Positions 1-12,700 of a stretch of 64,000 bases of DNA are shown here, in pieces. Both the position numbers and the translations under genes were made by a program. Position 1 is the first letter of the stretch; each line of letters starts with the position of its first letter. Origin of the DNA: Lichenostomus cassidix (taxonomy: Eukaryota > Chordata > Aves > Passeriformes > Meliphagidae); the NCBI GenBank assembly GCA_008360975.2, contig CM039183.1, forward strand, positions 36,261,850 through 36,325,849, written 5' to 3'. The notes below the pieces were generated by a model. The model was not told the DNA's origin. It saw only the letters and a program-made list of their open reading frames with translations, and made no database searches.

Positions 1-299
1 ATACACAGTTAATATAGCACTTGATTAATGAAAGAGGGATCTGTAATTAATGCCAATCAACAAGGATTTCTGTTAACTAGACTATCAAACTAACCTGACA
101 CTTTTATGAGATTACAAACTTACTGGAACATCATAATAGTGATATGGGAATTTACACAGATTTATGCGTGGCATTTGATACAGCACTGACATTTTGATTA
201 AGAAACTAGAACACTGTGAGATCAGTGTTAGAGACATTTAAGTGATATGTTTCAAAATGTAATTTCCCACAGCGAATCACCAAATGTCTGTTTTTCAAG

Positions 300-620
300 G
301 TGACTTGCAGTGATCATCTCCTAGCCCTATGCTATTCAAAACATTTCTTAATGATCTGGATGAAGGCATAAAGTAATTACTCATAAATATTACAGATGGC
401 ACAAAAATCTGAGAGAGTGGAAACAACGAAACCCACAAGTCACTGACAAAGCCACATAAACAGCTCATCTGAGATCAAAAACATGATATAGCATTTTAAA
501 ACAGCCAGAAATGAAGTCACACCTTTAGAAGTAAGGGCTATTCTGTCCAGTGAGGCAGCAACTTGAAATGACTGAGATATTTAGTAGATGATCAGCCAAA
601 CTGGAAACCTCAAGATGACA
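300..620 (+). mobile_element. Ancient CR1/L3-like LINE fragment
   Basis: The stretch resembles the reverse-transcriptase region of an old CR1-clade LINE. The segment around 340-375 (aatgatctggatgaaggca) matches the commonly seen 'N-D-L-D-E-G' coding stretch, and the following 'gatggcacaaaaatctgaga' corresponds to the decayed D-D-T-K motif. A later block near 510-560 resembles the region with repeated AAG/GTA codons. Frames are broken by stops and small indels, so it is a dead copy. The limits are approximate. Confidence 0.55.
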
Positions 621-1049
621 TTATAGTTATATTGTCTAATTTAACAGCTGGATATCACCACAAGTAAGCATAGTGTATCATTCCTGTGTTTTTCACTGGT
701 GGCATCACTACTATAAAACTGTGCCACATTAATATTTCATTTGGTGAATGGATAGGTTTGTGAAGAGAAGCAGCTTTAAAAATAAAAAAATTCTCTGAAA
801 TGGATTGTTTGCCCTTCCTGTATCACAAAATAGAAAAGAGCACAAAACTACAACAATGGATCTGGTCTGCTTGTTACTTAACTTGAATTTATGTTTTATT
901 CCTGTTACTTGCCACAGCACTGGGCATAAAATAATTTAACAGTAAATTTAATATTAAAAGCACTGGTCATAGTATTTGCTAAATATGAAAGGTTCTCAAA
1001 TTTGTATTGTGTGGCACATGAAAAACTCTCTTGATAAGAGATTATCTCT

Positions 1050-2222
1050 TTGATATACAGAGAAGGATGAGGTACTCAATGAGTTTTTCTGCCTCAGTCT
1101 TCATTGATAATGCTGCAGCCACACCATCCAAGTCATAGAAGGCAAGGGATTGGGAGAATAAAGAACTACCCACTGTGGGATATCAGGTTTGAGACCATCT
1201 AAGAAAGCTGAAGTTGCACAAGTCCACAGGACCTGATGAGATGCATCTGTGGGTCCTCAGGAGGGTGAAATTTTTAGTCCATTACCCATCTTAATTGAGA
1301 AGTCACGGCAGTCCAGGGAAGTTCTCACTGACTGGCCATGGGGAAATATAGCCCCCATTTTTAAAAAGAGAAAAGAGCTGCCTCTACCCAGCAAGAGTGG
1401 ATCTTCCTGGAGATTATGCTAATGCACATGGAAAATAAGAAGGGGATTGATGACAGCCTGACAGCCAGAAAACTGTGCCTGACAAATTTGATGGCCTTCT
1501 GTGAAGAGGCTACAGTGTGGTGGATGAGGGAGGAGCAACTGATGTCATCTACCTGGATGGGTGCAGAGCATTTGACTTTGTCACACACAACATCCTTCTC
1601 TTAACTAGAGAGCTATGGATTTGACACACGGACCACTCAGTGGATAAGGAATTGGCTGGATGGTTGCACTCAAAGTGTCTCAACTCCCTAATGGAGACCA
1701 GTCCATTCCTCAGGGGTTGGCACTGCGACTGGGCCTGTTTAACATCTTTGTTGGCAACATGGACAGTGGGATTGAGCACACCCTCTGCAAGCTTGCTGAT
1801 CACACCAAATTGTGTGATGACATTGACAGGCTGGAGGGAAGGGATGCCATCCAGAGACAACAGGTCAGGCTTGAGAGGGGAGCCCATGCACACCTCATGA
1901 AGTTCAATATGGACACATGTAAGGTCCTACCCCCTGGCAATTCCAAGTAAAGCACAGGCTGGGAAGAGAATGGATTGAGAACAGCTCTGGTGAGAAGGAC
2001 TTGGGGGTGCTGGTGGATGAGAAGATAACTTAGTAGTGTGTGCTCACAGCCCAGAAAGCCATCTCTGTCCTCTATCCCTTCACAGAAAGGGCTGTCGAGC
2101 GTTGGAACAGACTGTTGTGGCACTTAGTGCTATGGTGTAGTAGACAAGGTAGTGATTGAGCAAAGGTTGGACTTAATCATCCTGGAAGTCTTTTCCAACC
2201 TAAAGGACTCTGTGATAATCTT
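1050..2222 (+). mobile_element. Decayed CR1 LINE fragment with RT remnants
   Basis: This is a CR1 non-LTR retrotransposon copy in plus orientation. The 5' part resembles the ORF2 region containing 'tttttctgcctcagtctt' and 'cacaggacctgatgagatgc'. Around 1735-1950 the translation shows the typical run GIEHTLCKLADHTKL followed by LMKFNMDTCKV, where intact copies carry a catalytic A-D-D; here it reads A-D-H, so the active site is lost. After 'gtgtgctcacagcccagaaagcc' (about 2037) a stretch is missing, and it resumes with the 3' tail 'aagtcttttccaacctaaag'. Stops and frame changes show that it is inactive. Confidence 0.88.
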
Positions 2223-4139
2223 ACATCACAAATATTAACTTGATACAAGGATTCTTACCTCTTATTTTAATTAGCACTCCTACTCCACCATACCTGTGAT
2301 TTTTTTTTTAAATAGCATGTATTATCTGGACCATTACCATCTCTAATTCATAAGGCAAACTAACATGGATAGCAATACAACAAATAAAAAATGAGAAAGT
2401 CAAGAGGTTTTAAGAAACATATCAGAATTTTTAAAATTATTCATAGCAATATTATGATATTGAAAATATTATAATGGTGACAGGGACAGACAGGCATAGT
2501 TCCTTGAACAATAATCATTGTACACAAAGAACAGTGAATAAAAAGCATAGCAATGTATTAGAGCCTTCTATAATGAGATGCTAGTTCTTTACTGTAGTCA
2601 TATTTTGATAACATCATTAAATTTACTACTTTGCTCATGGTACTCTAACTGCTACAGAATTTATTTCTGTTCTCAGCTAAAACTGAGGTCTGAGCTAATC
2701 AAAGCAAAATGAGATGAAAAATGAAACATATTTCCTCTGAACAGTGACGTTTCAAAATAATAGCTTTGGATGCTTGAAAGAAAAAAAAAATCATTTGTAA
2801 GATGCATATTTAAAGCATACAAGCTGAACACTATTCCCTTGATTTCTTAGTCCATCCTGTTTTAGATGAGCACAGACTCCCTGTGGAACACACTGTCTGT
2901 GAAAAGAACACATATTATTGCTGTCCCCAGTTGCTAAGCCTAATTCCAATAAACAAGAAAGGAAGGAAAAATATAAGAAATGTTCAAAAATTTAAATATC
3001 ATAAAAAATAAAATTGCAAGATTCAAAATCACACAGGAGGAATGGGAAAAATAATAGAAAAAGCTACATAATTAAAAAAAAACAAACACGCTTCCTATTG
3101 CAAACTCTTTGCTCTCAAACATAACCTACAACAGTGCGACTACTGTAAAGTCAAATCTGACCATTTAAAATCACATATCATGGCAAATACTAAATATAAA
3201 AAAAAAAAAGTGACCAAAAGTGGAATATAGATCACTGCTTTGAGCAAAGGAGATTGCTATAGAGCTTGATTAGAAGGATGTACTGATATTTAAGAAAATC
3301 CAGTGCTTAGAGATGCTTTGAAAAGGCCACAGAAGTCCTATTGCTTCTTTTAGAAATGGTTTGTTGGATCCTAGCATATTTCAGGAACTGGAGAAGAGAT
3401 AAAAATGCTATTCAGTTATGATAGTAGATGCAGTGTTCATCAGGAACAAAGAAATCAAGATAATAGTAGTGAGACATATCAAACTGGAAGAGAACTACAT
3501 TTATATTTAGATTAAAGTGGTTTTCATTTTTCCTTATTCCCAATAGTTTAAGCCATACATGACCTATAATCCTCTTTAACCCTTTCATTATTATTTATGA
3601 GATTTTCAAGTCTAATGCAACTCTTTTTGCACACCAAATGAGAATCCCAAGAACACATACAGAGCATTAACACTTCTTCCAGAGGTTTCTAAAGTTCAAA
3701 ACCATTTGCCCTATATTTTGCCTTGGGGACACAGAAGTGCCTTTCAGAAACTGATGCATGTTCACTGGAGTGAGGGAGCTGATTCCTATGAAGTCACCAC
3801 TTCAGTGGTTTATGGTGGTGTTACAGATCTGTCTCCCTATGAAGAGGGACATTATTTCAGTGACTTTTAAAAAAGCATGAGCCTACAAAGAGAAAGCAAA
3901 TGCAATAACATTTTTATGCACAGAAGAAGAAAAATACCTCAATCAGAAATTCACTTGAATGGGTTATAAACAAAAAACGTTCTGTACGTATTTTAGAGAA
4001 TTGCACAAGTCTAACAAAAACATTCCTTCAGTAATATTTCATTTGAATAAGGAAGGCTAAATAAAGACTTTAGTACCACATGTATTCCGATCACTTGTAA
4101 AGATGAGCATGAATCCACAAAAAGTGTATCAGAAATAAA

Positions 4140-4238
4140 CTTGGGACCTGTTTTAGTGATGGGCTTGGCAGTGCCAGGTTAACAGTTGGACTTGGTGATC
4201 TTAAAGGTCTTTTCCAACCTAAATGATTCAGTGATTCT
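4140..4238 (+). mobile_element. CR1 LINE 3'-end fragment
   Basis: About 100 bases match the CR1 3' untranslated tail: 'gttggacttggtgatctta' followed by 'aaggtcttttccaacctaaa' and 'tgattcagtgattct'. It is 5'-truncated, as most avian CR1 copies are. Confidence 0.88.
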
Positions 4239-5073
4239 AGGCAGTAACAAAATTATGCTTATGTAAGAAGAGCATCTGGAAATTCATAGAGCCACACCAG
4301 TTTCCAAGCACACCTGCACAGCTCCATACAGTGTTTCTGGCTGAAAGTATTTTGAGACAGACACCAAAAGTACAAGGTTTTCTCATTTAATGAATGGTCC
4401 TAATTTGTGAAACAGCTTGAAAGATTAATTTGATCCTCATTTAGAACAGCTAAAGTCAACTCTTCCATTTTCTAATGAATATGATTAAAGTTTATTATAA
4501 AAGTGACTTGAGTGATCTACAATTGCAGCAACATTAGTGCTCACACCAGCTTCATCTTTTTGAAGCTGTAGAAGTTCAGAGTGATTCTGATAGACTGGAA
4601 TTAATGCCAAAAAACTCCACACTGCCCTCTGCTTGGGAGCATATTGGAACACATATCGAATCACAGTGCTCTTAACATTAAGATAATAATTTTCTCTTAA
4701 AATAATTTATAAATTTTATTTTACCAAACTGAAACTTGATTTTCATTGTTTTTTCATATTGTCAATTATTCTACATCTTTACATCTTACATTTTTGCAGC
4801 CAAAAGAACTAAAGTCTGTAATTCTGTCAAGAGACTGATTTCATACCAAAATATTTACAAATTAGTATTTTGGTTGAAAACACATTATCTGTTGAAGGTA
4901 TTTTGCAAGTTAGTGCTTATGAAAATTGAAAACTGACGAGAAAACAACTTTTAAGTTAAACATGTCTTAGGGGAAAAATAATGGAGGGGTTTTTTTTCCT
5001 TAAACAGCAGTTTTTGCAGTTTGTTGATAGCTTACAACTAACATCCTCAAAGCTTCTTCATTGCACATCACTG

Positions 5074-5100
5074 TAAAGAAGTATTTTAAATACTTCTTTA
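5074..5100. repeat. Perfect palindrome, 13-base arms, 1-base centre
   Basis: The left arm taaagaagtattt (5074-5086) is exactly complementary to aaatacttcttta (5088-5100) around a single T. It could extrude as a hairpin or be a remnant of a short inverted-repeat element. I see no flanking duplication. Confidence 0.85.
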
Positions 5101-7351
5101 TATACACATTGTGGAGCTATTTAAGAGAGACAAAACATAACTGCACAAAATTTGTCACAACAATGCAAAAATGTATAGTTAATGTTAAAATGTGACAATC
5201 TTTCAAAGATTGCAACAAGCAAGAAAAGCCTAGAGGTTTCAACCCATGATTTAGTTAAGGTTATTTTTATTGTGTTCCAAACAGTTAGGCTGTTTTACCA
5301 GAGCAGAAAAGAATGGCAAATCCTTGGAAACACATCTGTAGGATCTCTATTATTTCCCACTTGGAGCAAGACACAAAACAAAAGATTTAGTGATTTAAGC
5401 CTTTGAACTGGAAGACTTCCCAGAAAGTAAAGATATGTTTTCACAGTGATTGAAGCTGAGGAAAAACAAACCATCCCAAATCACAAGGAATACGTCTTTC
5501 AGCAATTGTAGGATCTCAAGCCACCAATTCAAATATTTGATGCAGGGTTACTTACTGAATAAGCAGGTTAAAAAAAGTTAAATTACTTTAATTGCTTCGT
5601 TTTTCTTGACTAGATTGATATTGCGGAAATTCTGGTTAAAAAAATCAGAAAAATTAGGAGTGTTCTTGCACCTCAATCTGGTTCAGTTCTAACACTGTTG
5701 GATAGAATGGTTTGTAGCTGATAAAGGGAAAATGCATCCGTTTGGAAATGAAGGAACAGCACATTTCTGCAGCAACAGCCTTATGCCTGTAGATCAGGTG
5801 GTCTGAGGCTGCATTAGCAACGTCTGTCTAATAAAGGGTGTCTTCTGAAATTTGTTCAGTGATGCCTAACTGAAAGATAACTCTGCTCCTTGGCTCTGCT
5901 AAGTATGCAACTTGCCAGAGGCACTGACAGCAACCGGAGTCATGGGGCTTAGATGACTAGTTGGTTGCTTGCCACCACATCAGATTTTAGTTTTATGGTC
6001 AGTGGTTTTCTTCTGCTCTCTCCACAAAGATGGCATTTTGCTTCATTTTCTGCTTTTAAAAAATAAAAATTGATTCAATGAGGGAGTGGCTTGTAGCTCA
6101 GGAGACAGGATTGCCAAAAGTGTCATTATTTCAGTACCTTTTTCACACACTGGATTACAGATGTAAGTTGGCAGCTGCAAGTCAATCAGGTATATTCTGC
6201 CAGTAGGTAACAAGCCTGGGAATTATACTGCCTAGAGAAAAGCATTTGAATATCTAACACACCTGCCACTTTCAAAGTTGTGGTCTTTGTCCTTCCAACC
6301 CAGGACATTCCATGACCCTGTGGGTGGTTGAGCCACTGCCACAAGGCACACATCAAGAAGCAGAAACCCAAAGGCTGTATGACCCCAGCTTCTGTTGGGT
6401 GCACATGGACTCAGCCATAAATCCCATGCTAGTAAAACAATCATTTGGTATCCAAAGTTAGAAGAAAATATTTCCTGACACCATGTGTGGCCAAGAAGGA
6501 GACACCTACAGAACTGTATGGACACATCACTTCACAACTGTCTTGCTAGGGAAGACAAAGAGAAGGTTGTACCAGAGCAGGTGAGTAATTCTGAAAATAG
6601 GCACTTGTGTAGCCCCAGTCTCCAAATCACTGATGAATAGAATCCTTTCATACACAGAAAATTTGAGTTTGCCTTTAAAAATCTCTGTCCTGAAGGGACA
6701 CTCAACTTAAGCTTTTTTCCTGAGAAGGACATACCTCTTAGATTCCTTTAGTATCAAATGCTAAAAATATCTAAAACATGAGAAAGTATACATAAATAAA
6801 GTTTTTAAAAATCTTCATTAAGAATTTGAATTCCTATGCTCCTTCTTAGTCTTTTCACTGATGTCACTTCAAGAAACAAAGGAAACAACAGCAACAAGTA
6901 ATGGGAGAAAGACTGTAAAACAATCAGCATGAATAACCTGCTCCTGTGGACAAAGCCTGAACTCCTAGTATGTGAGTTCAGATACACTGAGATGACATGG
7001 AAATTGGAAGCTTTCAAGGCAAAGATATGCATAATGATTACAAAATAAGCATTGACAGAAACATTTAAGTATTATATCTTGCATTTAACCTATGCATACT
7101 TGAAAATCTAAGAGTTTTACTTCAGTGCAAAAGATGAAATGAAATTATTTCCTCCTTCATTTCAAACATAAAGTGACCAAAGTTCATCCCTTTTGCTAGA
7201 CATCAGAGGTATATAATCTGATGCTGAACAGCTCTTTTGAAGTGTACCATATGTGTCACTTTACATTCATTACTGAAGTTCTAACGTGGTTAGAATTGTT
7301 ACAAAGAATTATTCTTATAAGTGCCACAGTACTTGGAGAAACATGACAAAA

Positions 7352-7357
7352 TCTTAC
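7352..7357 (-). other. PRKN: Splice donor of PRKN exon 5 (GTAAGA)
   Basis: The minus strand reads GCG|GTAAGA, close to the GTRAGT consensus with A at +3 and +4 and G at +5. It follows the last alanine codon, giving a phase 0 boundary that matches the known end of parkin exon 5. Confidence 0.88.
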
Positions 7358-7441
7358 CGCTACATTTCCATTGCACCCTCGGGACTGGCAAACACCACTT
7401 ATTCTGTTGGGAATTAGCACATCATCCCAGCACGATGGGCC
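7358..7441 (-). CDS. PRKN: PRKN (parkin) exon 5, internal coding exon
   Basis: This single internal exon belongs to parkin, the cytosolic RBR-type E3 ubiquitin ligase that PINK1 activates on damaged mitochondria. The 84 bases give exactly 28 codons, the size of human exon 5 (residues 179-206). The translation opens GPSCWDDVLIPNR, identical to the human start, and continues ISGVCQSRGCNGNVA where human has MSGECQSPHCPGTSA. It lies in RING0 (the unique parkin domain); the two cysteines equivalent to human C196 and C201, both zinc ligands, are kept, as is C182. Differences from human as I recall it are I192 for M, V195 for E, R199-G200 for P-H and several changes at 202-205. The exon is bounded by a minus-strand AG (7442-7443) and a GTAAGA donor (7352-7357), both phase 0, so skipping it would keep the frame. 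The exact length, frame and splice sites argue for a functional exon rather than a pseudogene copy. Confidence 0.95.
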
Positions 7442-7475
7442 CTTCAAAATAAAAGCAAAGCATATAAAGGTTACA
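7442..7475 (-). other. PRKN: Intron 4 splice acceptor of PRKN exon 5
   Basis: Read on the minus strand, a T-rich stretch (TTTGCTTTTATTTTGAAG) ends in AG directly before the GGC glycine codon that starts the exon. The tract is interrupted by purines just before the AG, so it is a moderate rather than ideal acceptor. I did not pin down a branch point. Confidence 0.85.
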
Positions 7476-7970
7476 ATTCACTTAATAAATAAACATATAA
7501 AACTTGGTTTTACTGCTGCTTTTCCTACTCCTATTTATTTTAGATTTTAGCTAGACAGTTTTATCACGATTACACTGACAGAGATCATTCAGGTTATATA
7601 ACAATATTCACCAGTAAAGACCTGTCACGGATCACACATGTGGTCTCTCCACCCTAAGGTCAGTGCTGTGAACAGGCATCAATAGTAGGTAATGTTTTCT
7701 CAACTAAAGACAGGGACTAACTTAATCATAATTAAAAAGCTACAAAGGCTCATCATCTGGCTCAACACTCCTTACACATGGGCTGCAGCTAAGGGGAAAA
7801 AGCTAACAGCTGGAAGTACAATATTGGAAAAACTGTAGATAGATTTCTTGTTCCCAGATAAAGCCTTTACTTAACTGTAAAACAATACAATGAAAAAAAT
7901 GTTAAGTGAGAATTGTTAGTTGATTCTTGGATATTTACCTTAACTTCAATATTTATCAGTCATTATTAAA

Positions 7971-8033
7971 GAAACCAAAAAAACCACCAACCCCCTCCCC
8001 AAAAAAAACAGTATAAAAACCCAGAAAAAAACT
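7971..8033. repeat. A/C-rich low-complexity tract
   Basis: A run of A blocks broken by CC, such as 'aaaaaaaccaccaaccccct' and 'cccaaaaaaaac'. It has no coding or element features. Confidence 0.6.
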
Positions 8034-9539
8034 TGGCAGATAAACCTTAACAAACTTTTTGATGACATTTTCAATATAGACAGTTAACTTATGAGTATAT
8101 TACAAAACAGAAAACAAAAGAAAATTGCAAATCATCAATATTAATACTTCACATCTGCAAAATAGTGTGGTTAACAGGATTATCTATCAAATAAGAAAAA
8201 AAAATATATATATAGCACATGTAAAGGAACATTTAAAAAAATACCTTGCATCACAAACTTAATTGACACTCGTATGTTTTCTTTTTTATATTAATTTCAC
8301 ACCAACTATTATTTAATTCACAAACAATAAAATTAATCTGAGCAACAGATATGAAGCTTACAGGTATCCACATACACAGTAGAAGTAAACAGCTAAGGTA
8401 TCAAAAATGAAAATATTTGGTACTCAGATTACTCGGTGTTTGGGATAGAGTCATTGCCCAGGAAATAACAGAAAATCTTGATCCAGAAGAGAAATGATGG
8501 CAGTCAAGACATTAACCACATTAGTGAAATCAGTGCCCACTTAAAAACACAGCTGAACTGCAGAGCAATCCAGTGTCACATCTAGATCCATGCCCTTTTA
8601 ATTCTGTATGAGGCATTTCTTCAGCATTATGTAGGCACAGCTGAAATTATCTTGGAATTAGCAGGGGGAACTTAGTCATAAAAGGTGGATCCAGCCTGTC
8701 TGAAAAGTTGAGTAAAACAGCTTAGTTTTCACCGAGCTCTGCTCTCTACAGCCAGCTGAAGTGCTAGCACTTGCAATAGGTGAAAAAAAGCTTGGACACA
8801 TGTAAGAGGAATTGCAGGCAGACACAGAGGTGACCAATCAAAGTTTTGAGTCCTTGGGTGAACACAGCTACAGTGTGGTCAGTGTAAAGTAATGATACTT
8901 GATATTGGGGAGGAGAGGGGGAACCACCTCGAATTAATAATTTAAAATATTTTAAAAATAAAGGTTGCCATCAATTATTCCAGCAAATTTTGACCTCTCA
9001 TGAAGTTTTAGCATTCCTGAGATTTTGCAGGAAGAGCAGCAAGGTCACCTTCCGATGTTGCATGAAGAACTACTTCCTTTTACTTGCTTTCAACTCAGTA
9101 GCTGAGACTTTTGTTTGATGCCCCCTATTTATTTATTTTTCCCCATGCTACCAAAGATTGTGGAGATCTCTAGCATTCCTTCCACAGCAGCTTACTTTTC
9201 AGGATGAAAAGTAACCTACCTTCCCATTTCTCATACAGATGCTGTTCCTTGCCTTTTAACTCTCCTGGTAACTGTTCCAACTCTTTTTTTTTTTTGGGGG
9301 TGGGATATGAGGAGCATCACACACTACACAGGATTTATGTGTTGGACCAGTGAATAGGAAGATGATAACCACTAATTAGTTCTAGCCCTCCTAAATTTTA
9401 AAAGGTAATTTTAATTTGTTTATGGTTACTAAGCACCAAGGCAGCATTTTGGTGGAATTATCTATTACAGCTCCTAGATCTCATTTCTATATATAACAGC
9501 TATCTCAAAATCCATCACATATATATAAAATTTGGGGTC

Positions 9540-9760
9540 TTTTTCCCCACTGTACATCACTTAATAGTGACATATGTTGAATTTCATCTGCCACTTCAAC
9601 AGCAGTTGAAATGTGCATCCTAAGGTCCAGAGAGGCTTCCAGTAGGTACTTCCTAAGTTCTTCCCATACTGAACCCATCTGTTTGTTTCCAAGGATGAGC
9701 CAGCTGTACAGCTCACTCTCCAAGCATTTCTTTTGTATCACAATCACCTAATCACCTAAA
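9540..9760 (-). mobile_element. Possible ancient CR1/L3 fragment
   Basis: On the minus strand the segment near 9575-9600 reads 'gtggcagatgaaattcaaca', which resembles the 'W-Q-M-K-F-N' coding stretch of CR1/L3 reverse transcriptase. Flanking sequence gives a partly open frame of about 80 codons but little other similarity that I can confirm. It could be an old repeat or coincidence. Confidence 0.35.
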
Positions 9761-12700
9761 AAGCACTTTCTGCTCCTCTTACACTTTAAAAGGACTCAGC
9801 AACAGTTTTTTTTTGCTGTTTCAGGGCTTTTGCTTGCCTAATTGCATCTTTGTAGTGAAGGTGCTGGAATTATGGTTTTTTGGTTGGGTTTTTTTTTTCT
9901 TTCTAGTAGTTTTGGTGTTAGGGTATGATTTGGGTGCATATTTTCTTAATTTTTTTTAATCTCATTATACTACTTTTTTTCTGAAAGGTGCATCTTTGAT
10001 TGTAATAAGATTTTGGCAAGATGCTGAATGTAAATCTATTTTACCATTATCACTATTAAAGACAAGGTCTTCATTGCAAACATTATAAACCAAGTCCTTC
10101 TTAGGTCTTCCTCTTGGAGATTCTTTGATCAACTTTTCCATAACATTGCCTGACAGCATCTAGAAGTTTACTCTTCAGATCATGATTTTACATGATACTT
10201 ACACAATTTACCTGAAAGCAATTTAAATATCCCATTATGATAGTTTTTCCAACACTTTCAAGCTTTTGCTTTCCCCCAGCATGTTAGGCTTGCTATTGTT
10301 GTCTGATCACATGATTGTTAAAGGCAGTCTATTTTTTCTCTTTTCAGGCCAGGAATTTCAAATTATAAGGACAACATCTAACTCACTGATGTTGTTAAAG
10401 ACAACCAAGGCTAACAAGTTAATGTTTCCTTAACATCTATCCCTCTTCCTCCATACTCAAATTTAGTATCATATTTGTTTAAACATTAATTTTTCCAAAT
10501 TAAAGGAATGTAATAGCTTTTTTTTTTTTAGCTTCGGATTATGCTTACATAATGTCCATTTGGGAAGAGGATAATAGAAAAAAAGGATGAAAAATAAGAA
10601 GCAACAGTGCTTTATAAACTTGGACTCTAAGAAGGGATAGGGATCATGAAGAACACTTGTTAAAGCAAAAAATAGAAACATATTTACTCAAACCCCAAGC
10701 AAAGCCATTTTTTTCTCTGGTACTGGTAACACGGAAGAGTGATTTTTCCTGTTACTTCATCCTTGTGTGATTAATAGGAGACTCTCAAAGTTAATGATGC
10801 TACACCAGCATATACACAAAAAAATAGTCACATCAAGACACACACCAAGATAATTTAAAAGAGTCTTGTAGAAGTGGTTCCACAGGTATGTTATCTCTGG
10901 TACTAATTATCTTGAGTTTATAAGAAGAAAATATTTCAAACTAAACTTCTTAGAGGAATTAATATTTTACTTCTCTGAAGTTATTTCAGGCGAAAACTTT
11001 CCAAGTATTCATTAGTTTGTAGGTCTTGGTATATAATCATGAAAATGTAAGAAGGCACATAATTCTCAAGCTAGAAAAGAACCCCAAAACATCCACAGGA
11101 TCATTTCTAAGGTTGAGATTCTAGAAAAATGCATTTTTAACAGTAAGCAAAATAGGAGTGAATTGATACAATATTGACTACTGTTAGAATTTAACCACTA
11201 CAACAAGCACAATATCAAGTCCTAATATGCTTAGTACGGGAATATCTTTTATTTATTAAGAGTAGCAACAATAAGATGAATTTTGCAGTCACCTTTCAAG
11301 TTCTTATCTCCAAGGAAAGCTAGTGGGCTACATGGCATGGCGTGAACTTACACTGCTCTCCCTCTCTGCAATAATTTCCTCACGACATTCCTCAAGTACA
11401 CAGGAGTACTTTGCACACAAAGCAGCTCAGTATTTGAAATAAAAAAGGTCATCTGCCACTAAAGGCATGCTAAAAGCATTTCCACAGGGCACTAGGAGCA
11501 CAGTTCCATGCTATCAGCAACTATCAACTGTTTGCTCACACTGCTCAAACTTTCTATTTTTTTCCTTCCTAAAAACCCCCACCATATTCATCACTTTAAC
11601 TCTATTGATGGGCATAAAACCCATAAGAAATTCAGATGTTTTTAACTCTTTTGGTAACATTAACCCGACCCAGCTTTGAGTCAACAGTGTTTTATTTTCT
11701 TCTGTTCTAGCAAAAGTTAGATCAAGTTCTTAAGGCACAAGAAGGCATTGATCCAGCAGGAATCATAAACTGGCAGAATATAATGGTTTTCAGCCTGTCT
11801 GGCATTGATGAGTGGAGAGGAAAAAGTAATAAAACAATAAACCAAATCAACCTGAGAGCCCCTATTTAACACCTCATTTTCCAAATTAGTAAGAAGAACA
11901 ATCTCTTTTTCCACATCTGTTCTTGGCATTCTTTAGGGCCATATTTTATTATTAATGTTAACACACTTTCAAAAGATTTAGTATGCTTGAAAATTTTAGT
12001 TTTCCACCTTGAAAACAAAAATAGAAGGAAAGACATTTGTCCTTGAAAAACACCGTGCATTCAAAATGTTAATGTTTCTTTAGCGACAGTACTACTAAAT
12101 GTCATTGCTATAACTGCGTCAAAATACAATTAGGAATTCTGGCAAGATAAACACTTTGAAATGCAATTTTTCTATCATCCTTTCTTGAGACTAAGAAAAG
12201 CCTGTCAACCTGCAGGCCAGCCAATCACTTGTGGTGTTATAATGCTGCATGCTGCAGCGTTTATAATTATTAGTTTGCATTAATCAAGAACATACTGTGA
12301 GAGGAACAAAGCCTTCTGATTGCGAGATTAAAGCAACTGCCCCTCTTGTACCCAGCCAAATGGCTCACAGAGAAAGCTGTGCATTAAAATAAATGCATCA
12401 GGGAAGACTTTTCCGGTGTATAAATGGGAAAATGACAGAATAAAGAAATAGAAAGAACACCACTGAAGAGAAAAAGTCATAGCAAATGTACTTGAGTATT
12501 TCCCAAATAACTAAGTATGGAAATCTCTGTGCTTTGGGCATAAGGCAGTTTTTCCTTCCCTTTTTGAGGGGGAAGACAGAAAAAAAAGTTGGCAAATGGT
12601 ATGTTAAACTTGAAGTGAAACTTCTGGGCAGCATATGAAGAACAGCGAGGACTGAGGTGTTTTTTTCAATGTATGAGGGAAGTACTGGAAGTCTGCATAC

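Larger units (their letters stand above)
1..7357 (-). other. PRKN: PRKN intron 5, part
   Basis: This is the downstream side of exon 5 in the sense of PRKN. I found no further parkin exon here; exon 6, which should begin with the rest of RING0, is not visible, so the intron continues past the left edge. Apart from the repeats listed separately, the sequence is AT-rich and without recognisable genes. The stretches 621-1049, 2223-4139 and 4240-7351 hold only short A/T runs, small chance open frames and one notable palindrome. Confidence 0.8.

Noticed and set aside
1549..2123. Overlapping open frames of about 110 codons on the minus strand
   Set aside because: They are antisense shadows of the CR1 reverse-transcriptase region.
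11711..11869. Plus-strand exon-like frame after a TTCTGTTCTAG acceptor (53 codons to a stop)
   Set aside because: It looks tidy, but there is no convincing donor (GTAATA at best) and no family match, and its phase does not join the next candidate at 15844.
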